Below are positions 10,931-20,880 of a DNA stretch of 64,000 bases, piece by piece. Source of the DNA: Posidonia oceanica (taxonomy: Eukaryota; Streptophyta; Magnoliopsida; Alismatales; Posidoniaceae); assembly GCA_037176725.1 (NCBI GenBank), contig JAZBRS010000060.1, positions 56,386,001 to 56,450,000 on the forward strand, given 5' to 3'. The notes below the pieces were generated by a model. The model worked only from the letters and a program-made list of their open reading frames with translations. It had not been told where the DNA came from and made no database searches. The translations under genes were made by a program, and so were the position numbers. Numbering within the stretch: position 1 is the first letter of the stretch; every line of letters begins with the position of its first letter.

Positions 10931-12749
10931 ACTACTTTAAAATGTTTTCAAACCTTTTCATCTTTTTATTTCATTTTATTTTAATTTTTTTCTTCTTTTT
11001 CTTCCAATCCCTTCTCTTCTTTCTTTCTTTTTCCTTTTCTTTCTTTTTCTTTCTTTTCCTTTGGCCCAATCCGGCCCACTTGACCCCAGCTCTTCCCCTC
11101 CTTCCTTCCTTTCTTTTTTTTTCTTTTTTTCTCCACGCGTGAGGCCCGGCCCACAGCTGCCAGCACCCTTCCTCCTCCTTTCCTTCTCCCTTCTTCTTCT
11201 TCTGCTTCTTCTGTTTCTTCCCACGGCCAACTGCACAGAGTTCCCTCCCCATTTGAAACTCAAATTCTCCCTCGCCATCACCTCCACCTACAGCTCACCT
11301 CTCCTCTCTCTTCTCTCAACACCTTTTCCGGTAGGCATTTACTGCCTGTCGTCTCGCTGGCATGACCTCCATTAGCTCCAGTGCTCGCGCCGGTGGATTT
11401 GAATCCCACAGCCCGGGCCAGCATCCAATTCTTCCCCCTGATAAAGCCAGCATTGTCTCCTCTCCTTCAACACCTTTTTGTCACCCAGAGAGAGAGCAAT
11501 CAGAGAGAGTGTGAGAGCCCAAAGCAATCTTCTTCCTCCTCTACCAAAATCAGCAACCTTCCTCCTCTTCCTTTCAACCAATCCAAACCCCTCCAAGCCA
11601 GCAAAATCTCTTCCAATCCGTCCCCCAAACTCACCCAGAATCCCAACAACCTTCCCCTTCCCTCCATGGCCAGTAAACCAACCCAGATTCACCCTCATTC
11701 ACCTGAAATCCACCACAGAAACCCAACTCCATCCTCCCAGAAATTGCCAACTCCTTAGACCCTGAGATCTTCCCAAATTCCAGCACCTAACTCACCAGAA
11801 CATCAGCTTTCCAACCACCCAAAGCCTTAGCCTTTACCCTCACCACATCTCCGGCAATCCACCTCAAACATCTACCCTTTTTCTGTTCAGAAAATCAATC
11901 CACCAGCAAACTTCCACCTCAAGCCTCCACGACCCAATTCAACCCCCCAGCTAGCTTCACCCAGCATCCAAAAGCCCACCAGACGCTTCCAATCGGCCTG
12001 AGGAGCAACACAGACCACCCCCCATCTCCGACTGTTCCTGCAACACCCAAAATTGCCATTTCTTCCGCCGGTCATCAGAGCTTGCGTCCAAGCATCCTGG
12101 GAGCACCGGAGGGACGCATGGAGCAGATCCAAGCCCTCGCAAGCCGTCGGCGACGCCCACACTAGTCAGACGATCCTCGCCGACTTCTGTAGAAGACACC
12201 CACGTCGGGGGAGCGCTCCAGATGTCAAATCAGGTGCCACTTCTTCCCATTAGCTTAGTTTCCTCCTCAGCATGCTTCTCCACCCCTTAGACTAGGTTTC
12301 TGGCAACTGCCGCCCGGAGTCAACCCCGCTGCTGACCTTCCTTCTTCGCGACGTCCGCACCCGAATCGCTGCTCCGACCTCCAAAAGCCTCGCCGACGAT
12401 CGCCCAAGCTCCGCGAAGCTTCCAGGAGCGCAGCCCCATCCTCTGTTTCCGCCACCGACGCCGCCTTCCTCCGGTCTGCTTCCAGATGTTCTGTGAAGCT
12501 CCGCCGCCCTCTCCGGCCAACTCCAGGCCCCGTCACGGCCCGACGACGCCGCTCCAGCCTCCGTGCTGCTCTAGTGAAGGCCCCCAGCCTCTCAACGCCT
12601 CTCCAACAGCCCTTCCTCCCCGGCTCCGGCCCTGGTTTCCATTTGCTACAGTAGCTGTCCTTTTTTATTTCTTTCATTTCGTTTGAGTTTTATTTTTGCT
12701 TAACTTAGGAATCTTTACCATAAATTGCATATTTGCCTTGCTGTCTTGC

Positions 12750-13900
12750 TTATTTGCTTTCCGGTCCTGCCATCATTTAAGAATCATTTAAATCTGAAAT
12801 AAAACTATATGAAATTGCATAAAAAACCTATAGTTCTGTTTATTTGCATGTTAATCCTCCTGCTGTATAAAAGCTTTAACTTTATTTTATTTCCAGCCCA
12901 GCATGTTATTTTTATTACTCTTTAGTCCTCTGCAGTTACAGCTTTTTTACTTTTCTTTAATTCCAGCTCAGTTACTTATTTTATTTGCATGTTAGTCCAA
13001 CCCTAGTTCAAAATATCTTTCTGTCTTTTGATTTCCAGTCCTGTTATTTATTTTATTCGCATTATGGTCCTGCTGTAGTTCAAATGTTTTTTTTGCTCTT
13101 TATTTTTTAGTCCAGTAGCTTTTTATTTTTGCATTTTAGTCCTGTGGTTGTTAAAGTCATTTAATCATCTGTTTTTACCTTATTAAATTGCTTTTTAGCC
13201 CTCCTGTTTATTTTATTTGCTATTTAGTCCTCTGTCCAGTTCATTGACTCATTTAATTTTCACTTTTCCTTACTGCATTCCACTTTTATCCCATCTTTCT
13301 TCATTTTTGCATTTTAGTCCATTTGCATGCACAAATCATTTAATTGCATACTTTTGCTTATAAAATTGCATTTTAGCCCCTACATGATTCAAAATTGCAT
13401 TTCAGTCCTCAACATGTTTACAGAGATCATTTAATTGCATATTTTTTCTTATAAAATTACATTTTAGCCCCTGCATGTTTCAAAATTGCACATCAGTCCT
13501 CAGCATGTTTACAGATCATTTAATTGCATACTTTTACCTTATAAAATTGCATTTTAGCCCCTACATGATTCAAAATTGCATTCCAATCCTTAGCATGTTT
13601 ACAGAAATCATTTAAGAGCATGTTTTACCTTATAAAATTGCATTTTAGCCCCTGCATGTTTTCAAATTGCATTTCAGTCCATTGCATGTTTAAAAAAATC
13701 ATTTAAATGCATGTTTTACCTTATTGAATTGCATTTTAGACTCTGCATTTTATTTTAATTGCATCCAGACCCTCAATTTTTCAAAACTTTGCATTTAGAC
13801 CCCTAAGTTTTCAAAATCTTTGCATATAGGTCCATTACTTTTCAAAAACTTGCATTTTGGTCCTTAACTTTTCTGAAACATCATACTTAGGTCCTTTTTT
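12750..13900. repeat. degenerate ATTTTAGYCCCTGCATG tandem repeats inside the solo LTR
   Basis: The clearest stretch is 13370-13740, where a unit of roughly 110 bp repeats four times: AAAATTGCATTTTAGCCCC, TGCATGTTTCAAAATTGCA, TTTCAGTCC, then a CATGTTTACAGAAATCATTT block. It matches the repeats at 1-1100 and 31.1-32.6 kb. Confidence 0.8.
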
Positions 13901-14289
13901 GCATGCATTGCACCCATACATCATTGCATTTAGCACTTTTGCACACTTTCAAGCACCCCTAGCTCCCATGTACGTGGGAGGACCTATTTTGCACACCCCT
14001 AGGACCTCTTTTACACTTAGATTCTTTCTTCTCCCCTGTTCTTGAGCCTTCTGCCTTGAAGCCTACATATCTCCTGATCGGACCGCCGGATCTTCACAAC
14101 CAAGTTACCTGAACAATCCCGATGGAGCGCACTTCAATGCAGACCAAGCACTTCTCAGATCAGGCTTCAAATCTCCAAGGTAAGTCCTCCTGAACTCCTG
14201 CATAGCATCTTTTGCACATCATCTGCATTGCATGCATTGTTTTCGCTTCCCGCTTTCTGAGCATGTAGATTAGGACCCCCTCTTCTTAT

Positions 14290-14465
14290 CTATCAACTTT
14301 ATCTTCCCTTTTCGCGTACCCTCAGTGTTTTAGGTCGAGTTTCCCCTGGATTAACCACTAATTACGACTTTTCTTCCCCCTTTTCCACGATCCGATTGCA
14401 CCGCGAGCTTTTGGCAGCGTGCGAGACACATCATGGGACACTTTGGTAGGAAACAATCACAGAAC
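14290..14465 (+). repeat. LTR-terminus / primer-site relic embedded in the solo LTR
   Basis: This block resembles the end of LTR A (2251-2410): a GTCGAGTTTCCCCTGG line, CTTCTTCCCCC-like text, GCGAGCTTTTGGCAGCGTGC, then AATCACAGAACAGTGGTGATCCC where A has GGTCACAGGAAAGTGG. It interrupts the stretch that in LTR A runs directly from GATTAGGG to TTCTTTCCCCTTTG. A second, proper LTR end follows at 15577-15754, so this is an inserted or duplicated fragment. Confidence 0.55.
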
Positions 14466-14639
14466 AGTGGTGATCCCTTCACTTGCCTTCTTTCCCCTTT
14501 GTAGGTCTTCACACCTGCATTGTGTAGTCTTTAAATAGTGTTAGTTCTCATACTTACACCGTTTGCCCCTCCTTGCTTCTCTTGCTCTTCCCTTTTGCAT
14601 CTGCATCCGCATGGCTTCATCGATGGTTTATTTCGCTTG

Positions 14640-15060
14640 CTTTGGCACCGTTTTGCATGCCCACTTTGTCTTTTACACCATTTTGCGTGCATGATCTGTT
14701 TCTCGCACCGTTTTGCATGCCCGCTTGTTTCTTGCATCGTTTTGCGTGCCCGCTCTATTTCTTGTACCGTTTTGCGTGCTTCCTTTGTTTCTTGCATCGT
14801 TTTGCGTGCTTGCCTTGTTTCTCGCACCGTTTTGCATGCCCACTTTGTTTTTACACCGTTTTGCGTGCTTGCTTTGTTTCTCGCATCGTTTTACATGTCT
14901 GCTTTATTTTTTGCACCGTTTTACGTGCCCGTTCTGTTTCTCGCACCGTTTTGCGTGCTTGCTTTGTTTCTTACACCGTTTTGCGTGCCTGCCTTGTTTT
15001 TCGCACCTTTTCATGTGCCAACCTCGTTTCTCGCACCGTTTTGGGTGTTTTATGATGTTT
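14640..15060. repeat. 30-bp tandem repeat (CACCGTTTTGCGTGC) inside the solo LTR
   Basis: About 13 units of CACCGTTTTGCGTGCCC plus TTGTTTCT. Starts of ACCGTTTT at 14647, 14677, 14707, 14736 and 14766 show a 29- to 30-bp period. Because 30 is divisible by three, ORFs stay open here (for example 14538-15110), but the encoded peptide is only the repeat. A shorter version is at 32.68-33.12 kb in LTR C. Confidence 0.9.
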
Positions 15061-15754
15061 CCTTCTGCATGTCGCCTACAATGCCTGATTTTACCGATTT
15101 TTCGTTTTAGCGCCTGCATTTGCATTTAGGGTAGTGATGCTTACTGCCTAGAATTCTCAAGGACCAGGGTTCGCCCGGTTCAGAACACAGCTAGCGTTGC
15201 TGAGCGTTTAGGTTACACGTTTAATTCCTTGCATTGCATCCCATCACTTAGAGCATACCTATGAGCATCTAATTAGGCATTCATGGCACTTAGGCATTCA
15301 CAATCTGCATTTCCCTGCGTATGCGAGCGTAAGCCTAGAAAGACCGATTGTTGGGCGTGTGGGGGGTGCCTAACACCTTCCCCGCACGTAACAGGAGTCC
15401 TTGCCAGTCTTTTGGCCCGCAATGACCATATTGCCCTTATCCTTGGCATGAGTCATATCATTTGCATTCATTTGCATCTCATTTCTTTTGCCTTGCATTG
15501 CATTGCATCTTTTGCTTGGTTTTGCGTGTTTATTCACGCATTTCCTCGATTTTCCTTGTCTCCTGACTTAATAGACATGGTGGCGACTCTGAATTGTCTT
15601 ATCTTCTTCTTTTCTTTCCTTTTTTCCCTTCTTTAAGTGTTTCCGAGTCAAGTCTTCCTTCTCGGACACAGCCGCTAATAGTGAACCTGATTCCGATCGG
15701 TGCACGTGAGCTTTGGCAGTGTGCATGGACGATCTGAACATCGGGATTACTACA

Positions 15755-15759
15755 GTAAG
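15755..15759 (+). repeat. right target-site duplication GTAAG
   Basis: It follows the ACTACA end of the solo LTR and is identical to 9676-9680. It also restores the interrupted tandem unit (AAAGTAAGGAAGC). Confidence 0.9.
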
Positions 15760-16500
15760 GAAGCAAGCAGACGTGACTTCGAAAAGGCACGCAAAGGGCT
15801 CGTCCTCAAAGTAAGGAAGCAAGCAGACGTGACTTCGAAAAGGCACGCAAAGGGCTTGTCCTCAAAGTAAGGAAGCAAACAGACGTGACTTTGAAAAGGC
15901 ACGCAAAACAGGAAGACTTGTCCTCAAATCAAGGAAACAAGCAGACGTGACTTCGAAAAGGCACGCAAAACAGGAAGACTTGTCCTCAAAGTAAGGAAGC
16001 AAGCAAGCGTGACTTCAAAAAGGCACGCAAAGGGGGAAGACTTGTCCTCAAAGTAAGGAAGCAACCAGACGTGACTTCGAAAAGGCACGTAAAAGGGAAG
16101 ACTTGTCCTCAAAGTAAGGAAGGAAGCAGACGTGACTTCGAAAAGGCACGCAAAAGGGAAGACATGTCCTCAAAGTAAGGAAGCAAGCAGGCGTGACTTC
16201 GAAAAGGCACGCAAAGGGGGAAGACTTGTCCTCAAAGTAAGGAAGCAAACAGATGTGTCTTCGAAAAGGCACGCAAAAGGGAAGACTTGTCCTCAAAGTA
16301 AGGAAGCAAGCAGACGTGACTTCGAAAAGGCATGCAAAGGGGGAAGACCTGTCCTCAAAGTAAGGAAGCAAGCAGACATGACTTCCAAAAGGCACGCAAA
16401 AGGGAAGACTTGTCCTCAAAAGGAAGCAAGCAGACGTGACTTCGAAAAGGCATGCAAAAGGGAAGACTTGTTATCAAAGTAAGGAAGTAAGCAGACTCAC
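15755..16500. repeat. tandem array, right part (about 56- to 63-bp units) in the 3' UTR of B
   Basis: About twelve more units of the array seen at 9425-9680. From about 15900 most units carry an extra GGAAGA-containing piece (ACAGGAAGACTTGTCC or AGGGAAGACTTGTCC) that lengthens them to about 62 bp. Two subfamilies, one with and one without this insertion, are therefore arranged in blocks. The array ends close to hairpin copy 4. Confidence 0.9.
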
Positions 16501-16545
16501 AAACCAACAGGAAGAGAGTGACACCAAAGGTCAGCAAAGAAGATG

Positions 16546-16573
16546 CCCCTGGTATCAGGGGTGATACCAGGGG
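16546..16573 (-). repeat. GTATC hairpin, copy 4 (element B)
   Basis: Arms CCCCTGGTATCA (16546-16557) and TGATACCAGGGG (16562-16573) are perfect around GGGG. Outer words GATGCC (16543) and GGCATC (about 16590) are also complementary, with GGACAGCCGAAGCGCCC between. The same outer arrangement is seen in A and C. Copies 3 and 4 bracket the tandem array. Confidence 0.85.
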
Positions 16574-16599
16574 ACAGCCGAAGCGCCCTTGGCATCGAA

Positions 16600-17300
16600 A
16601 AGCGATGGACATGAACAAAACAGACGTACTTGTTAAACGAGTAGTTAGGGCTACCAGCCCGGGCGAAGATCCGATCGGGAGCGCTCGGTGGCTTTGCTTG
16701 TTGCAGTCCCGGCATTAGTCTGCAGAGATTTTGGCATCTGGACGGAGTGTAGTGCTTTCTTGTGGCCTTTCTTGGCGCTGAGAGTGTTGGCAGTTGCTTC
16801 TGTACTTGCAAGCTGTCAAGATTTGATAGTGCCCTCCTCATGGCTCTGAGGGGTACGATGTGTGAAATTGAAGCAGTATGCTGATGATATGATTACGAGA
16901 CCATGCATGCATCATGTTATGGAAAGTAAACCAAATACATAAGCAAATGACACAAAACATCCTTGCATTATTAAAGTCTTGGTTACACGACTATAGCAGG
17001 CTGAACAATGTACAGCAAGACTCAAAAAGGGACATATAGTTGTACAAACGTCCTAACCGATCTGGGCTTTCTTCGACCGCCTGGTGTCAGGGAACAGAGG
17101 TGCACCAAGTGGGATTTAGTTGATGGGCCAGAGCCCCTACACTTCAGTTACATACTCAAAGGAGCATCCCAAGCCTCGTACAGCCGCAATGTCTGTTGAC
17201 TGCACTCCATGGCACATGAGGTCGGCAAGCTCTGTTGTGGCAGCAGTTGTATTGAGAGGATAGGGCTGGAGAAGCCTCGATGTTGTACTGTCGACAAAGG
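16600..17300 (-). other. 3' UTR of B between the extra ORF and the tandem array
   Basis: It contains a GAGTAGTTAGGGCTACCAGC word of the family seen in the A and C UTRs, and otherwise unique-looking sequence. Short ORFs (16497-16841 minus, 17008-17199 plus) have no recognisable domain. Nothing else is seen. Confidence 0.5.
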
Positions 17301-17304
17301 CCCT

Positions 17305-18300
17305 CTACTGGAAACCAAACTGCCGCATGACCCAGATAGGGTGATACTCCATGCCTTCGGTGAATCCCGGCAGCACAACTAGTCGCATGTCACAAGTACC
17401 GAAGAAGACAGTGAATGACTCAACTGCGGATGGGATAATACGCCAGGTCACTATATCATCTATTAGCTTTGACAGCTTCTCATATTCTTCGCGGACACTC
17501 TTGATGGTTTTGGCATGGCCGTTGCCGTAGTATGCCTCAAATACTTGCTTCTGGGGGCGCAGAATGTCTATCTCCAGATGTCCGGCCAGCCAAACCTGTT
17601 CCAGAGCTCCGCAGCCGTGGAAGTGGCGGCAGCGGTGTGAGGTGTGGTCCAGCCCACAATAGGTCTCTGCTAGGATGACAGGTGCCAGGTCGATTTGCCG
17701 GGTCACCACAGCAAGTGCAATCTTAGCAACCTCGATTGCAACCATCGTCCGACCGTGAGTGAAGATCAGCTCGCCTAGGAAGCAGGTGACGAAGCCTCGG
17801 AGCCATAGCTTACCTCCCAGTGCGGCACTCTTCTTGGAGACTTCCTCAAAGTAGTTTAGACGAAGCATGGGTACAGGCTCGTCAATGCTAACAAGTCTCT
17901 TCTCGTAGCTCTCCACGAAGAGTCCAGTTAGCTGTTTCAAGACAGCGACATAGCCAACACGCCTTGTGAATACAGCTGGTTCCATGAGCTTGGAGAAGCC
18001 GCAGATCCGGCACACTTCCTCTAGTGTAGGCGTTAGTTTCGTCCTGCTGAAGCAAAAGACATGGTGCACTGACTTCCAGAACCTTGCAGCAACGCATAGA
18101 AGATGTTAGCTTACTTCTACATTAGCAGCCTTTAAAAGTCTGGGAGGGATGCTCCATAGGCTCAACTTCTCGTGGTCAGCCTCTATGAGCTCACTAATCC
18201 AACCCCGAAGAGTCTCGGAGCAATGTGCTGGGGTTACCAAAGTGGAGAAGCCCATCGTGTAGGAGGGAAGGCAGGCAACTGGTGTGAAGTCTTTGGGTAC
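17305..18300 (-). pseudogene. DUF7745 / plant-mobile-domain-like extra ORF of element B
   Basis: The 254-residue open part continues upstream in the same frame through one stop (TAA at 18106-18108) to an AG splice acceptor at 18301. Together they give DFTPVACLPSY, ETLRGWISELI, ...LPRLLKAANV-type text, ARFWKSVHHVFCF, TKLTPTLEEVCRICGF, LGGKLWLRGFVTCFLGELIF, LAPVILAETYCGL and HGCGALEQVWLAGHL. FW...HHVF.F...L.PTLEE and the later ILAET...L/GC..L.QVW.. motifs are, as I recall the family, hallmarks of the DUF7745/plant-mobile-domain group that occurs in host genes and as extra ORFs in Tat elements. It lies downstream of integrase in the same orientation, before the 3' LTR. Function is unknown. The stop makes it a pseudogene unless read through. 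Confidence 0.7.
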
Positions 18301-18447
18301 CTGTAATCAAAGTTGTTCATTAATTTGGGTCACACAGGCATACAATACTGACTGTTAGAGAAACAAATGTGCATAGAAAAGCTGATAAAGCAATTCAGAT
18401 GTTACAGCTAATAATCAGATCACAGAATCCAAGCACATTCAGCTATG
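18301..18447 (-). other. probable intron upstream of the DUF7745-like exon
   Basis: On the minus strand the coding reading begins right after TTGATTACAG. Before it the frame meets a TGA, so the ORF needs splicing or a different start. The upstream exon could not be identified with confidence; a minus ORF at 18420-18908 is only a candidate. Confidence 0.4.
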
Positions 18448-18449
18448 TA

Positions 18450-18655
18450 AGGGGGCTTCGCCTGCGTAGGGCGAAGTCGCACAAAAGACACTCTTGTCCT
18501 CGTCCGCACAGAGCGAGGAAACAAGGGAAAGGGACTTCGTCCATTCAGAACGAAGTCACAAAGAGAGTGCGCCTCTCCTTGTCCATACAGAGTGGGAAGC
18601 AAGCGAAATCGGACTTTGTCCGTCCGAAGCGAAGTCGCACAGAGAATAGGGACGG
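18450..18655. repeat. 78-bp tandem repeat with hairpin cores (CTTCGYCC / GGGCGAAGTC)
   Basis: Three units start near 18453, 18531 and 18610. Each holds an inverted repeat: GCTTCGCC...GGCGAAGT (one mismatch), GACTTCGT (18533-18540) with ACGAAGTC (18550-18557), and GACTTTGT...GCGAAGTC. Each also holds a CCTCGTCC...GAGCGAGG-like second dyad. The array lies in the UTR or intron next to the extra ORF. Confidence 0.7.
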
Positions 18656-18659
18656 TGCC

Positions 18660-19737
18660 TGACTGTGCAGGCCCGATGGCCCATGAGGGGCTCCAAGGTG
18701 CCAAGGTTGTCTTACTGCCCCTGGAGTGACTGCCCTGTCTCTGATTAGCGATATACTCCCTGAGCTGCTGCATTGACAGTGATAGACTGCTTTGAGGCTC
18801 GAAGGCGGTCAACCTGCCGTGACAGGAGTACTGTCCCAGCGCCGAGCTGAGCCTTGTAGAGTGGGAGGAAAAGGGTAAGAGGGATGATTTGATAGTAGAT
18901 AGATGCATGCATGATCTATGCTAAATTTCTATTGCCCTCAGCATATGGAGTGCTTGATGCCTACTGCAAAGGAGAGGAGCGATCTCTGATTCACCAGACT
19001 CTACTCGGATTCCTAACTGTTGGTGGCACTCTGGAATGGGTGATGGTTTTAATGTTAAGGTGGTGGTAAGGTGAGGATAGGCTTCATGCCAAACTCTCAA
19101 GGACCTACACCTACTCTTTCCATTTTCCATTTTCCATTCTTTCTTTTACTCCCACATAGGCGTGCAGGCTTCCCCATCCCTGGTTTGGAGCTAATGGGCG
19201 CTTGGTCTGAGGCAGGGGAGTTGCTGCTAGACATGGGTGGCTAGGCCTTGTGGGATTTGAAGGTTCCTCAGGCACGAACTTCGACTCCTTTCCAAGGTAA
19301 TTTGGAGGGACAGGGTCACACTACTCACCTCTATCTCTAGGGCTAACTTCTGTCTTCACCTCCTATCTTCTTCTTCTTTTTTTGGTGCCCAGGCTTAGAC
19401 ATGTACATTTTTTGGCTCACACTCTCTCACACCCTAGCATTTTACCTCCCTCTGGAATTGTAAGTCCTAGGGGGGTTTGGACATTTCATCTGTCCTCACT
19501 GGGCGGTGGCTCCCTCACTGGTTAGGACATCTAAGTAGTGTCAATTGAGGTAGAGTGTACTCTTTCCAGAGCAGGCAAGCATCTCCGATTTCATCACCGG
19601 GCTATGATTGTAATGCACTTGATATATACATCTCTCTATCTCTCGTTTTTTTTTTGATAAAAACAAACATGACTAAAATGCATGAGAAAGTAAATGCAAG
19701 AAGTGGGAGAGAGGGGACTCTACAAGGCAGCGGCGGG
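18660..19737 (-). other. spacer between integrase and the extra ORF of B
   Basis: I see no domain in this stretch. Short minus ORFs (18420-18908, 18921-19130) and a T-run near 19650 are present. It corresponds to the region after the integrase stop. Confidence 0.5.
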
Positions 19738-20838
19738 CTACTGGTAGTACTTCTTGAGGTAGCACGAGTTGACCAGTTCTGACTGCTCAACCTGGTCTAT
19801 GTCCTCAAGGACTGCTGCGCCGCTGGAGAAGACCTGCTTGATCAGAAAGGGGCCACACCAGTTGGGCCGGAATTTGCCTCGGCCGTCTAGGAGATGGATG
19901 GCTCGAAGGACCATATCCTATGGATGGAAGTTTCTGGGCCTAACCTTCTTCATGTATGCTCTGGCTGAACGCTTCTGATAACACTAAGCATGATGCATGG
20001 CCTGCAGCCTATGCTTATCAATCAAGTTCAACTAGATACAGTGGTCTTCGACCCATTCTGCTTCTTCTAGCTCAGTTTCTCGTAGGATCCACAGTGAGGG
20101 GATCTCTACTTCAATAGGCAATACTGCCTCCATGCCATACACCAGCGAGTACGGGGTTGCTCCTGTCAGGGTCCAGACCAATGTCTTGTACACCTAGAGC
20201 GCGTACAGAAGCTTGTCATGCCAGTCCTTGTGAGTCTCTGCCATCTTTCTCAAGATCTTGACAAGGTTCTTGTTGGTAGACTCTACTGCGCCGTTCATCT
20301 GTGGCCGATAAGGCGAGAATCAGTGATGTTTGATGTTGAAGCTCTGCAGGTAGTCTTCAATCCTCCTGGCTATGAAGTTTGAGCCATTATCAGAGATGAG
20401 CGCGTGCGGGACCCCATACCGGGCTATGATGTTGTTTCTGATAAACTTCTCTGTAGCTATGTTAGTGACTGCCTTGTAGGAGGCTGCTTCCACCCACTTG
20501 GTAAAATAGTCGATCGCTACCAGAATGTAGTGATGACCGTTGGAGGCTGCTGGATGTATGGCGCTGATGACATCGATCCCCCAAGTGGAGAAAGGCCATG
20601 GCGAAGACATGCTGTGCAATTGCTGTAGGGGAGCGTGTATGAAGTTCCCATGGATTTGGCAACTATGGCACCTATGCACAAACTGGCAGTAGTCTGCCTC
20701 AATGGTTGACCAGAAGTAGCCTTGAAGCATAATCTTCTTGGCTAGCAACACATCGTTCATGTGAGGGCGGCAGGTCGCTGCATGGACATTGAGCATCAGT
20801 GTGTCGGCCTCTTCCTTGCCTACGCAGCATTGTAATCG
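19738..20838 (-). pseudogene. integrase of element B (Ty3/gypsy, Tat type)
   Basis: It starts inside the N-terminal zinc domain at LQCCVGKEEADTLML. The HHCC set is visible: NVHAATCRPHM and HRCHSC. Catalytic residues are D in STWGIDVI, D in LISDNGSNF, and E in MNGAVES with 35 positions between the last two, as expected for D-D-35-E. The C-terminus has GKFRPNWCGPFLIK and ends LKKYYQ, without a chromodomain. Defects include TGA at 20317-20319 and further in-frame stops in ALxVYKT, HCIxLNL, HHAxCYQ and HPxDMVL, mostly where W, Q or K is usual. Upstream it is cut by the junction with element C at about 20838-20850. RT and RNase H are absent, so this is a non-functional fragment. Confidence 0.9.
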
Positions 20839-20863
20839 GGCGCAGGAAACGGTCACAGGCCAG

Positions 20864-20880
20864 CAGAAACCCCGCTGGAG
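20864..20880 (+). other. decayed primer-binding site of element C
   Basis: CAGAAACCCCGCTGGAG aligns with TGGCGACTCCGCTAGGG of B. The following AACCCGACTCTGGCTTTCC corresponds to TGTAGACTCCGGCTTTCG downstream of B's site. The 3' half of the primer site is conserved and the TGGCG start is lost. Confidence 0.55.

Larger units (their letters stand above)
9681..15754 (+). mobile_element. solo LTR (6,074 bp) of the A/C-type Tat family
   Basis: It starts TGTTGACACCCC and ends GGGATTACTACA, with GTAAG directly on both sides and only one LTR between the duplications. A solo LTR arises when the two LTRs of an integrated element recombine. It inserted into the tandem array of B, so it is younger than B. 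Inside it are CCTAGAA-rich U3 sequence (9.7-10.1 kb), CT-rich tracts (10.08-10.35 and 10.94-11.25 kb), an A-rich tract (10.38-10.93 kb), a CT/GC-rich stretch (11.2-12.65 kb) with only chance ORFs, TTTAGTCC repeats (12.75-13.9 kb) and 30-bp repeats (14.64-15.06 kb). Confidence 0.88.

Noticed and set aside
10971..11287. Lysine/arginine-rich minus ORFs and matching Ser/Phe-rich plus ORF
   Set aside because: CT-rich low-complexity DNA inside the solo LTR. The same type of false ORF occurs at 28966-29267.
12267..12677. 136-aa Arg/Gly-rich minus ORF
   Set aside because: GC-rich U3-like LTR sequence, no domain, and not conserved in LTR C, where the matching part has different ORFs.
14538..15110. 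190-aa ORF and its overlapping frames, rich in Cys and Phe
   Set aside because: They are by-products of a 30-bp tandem repeat; all frames on both strands stay open and the peptide is only the repeat.
16048..16482. Plus and minus ORFs repeating KRHAKGKTCPQSKEASR or LPYFEDKSSPFACLFEV
   Set aside because: They lie in the 56- to 62-bp array in the 3' UTR of B; unit length is not constant and both strands are open.
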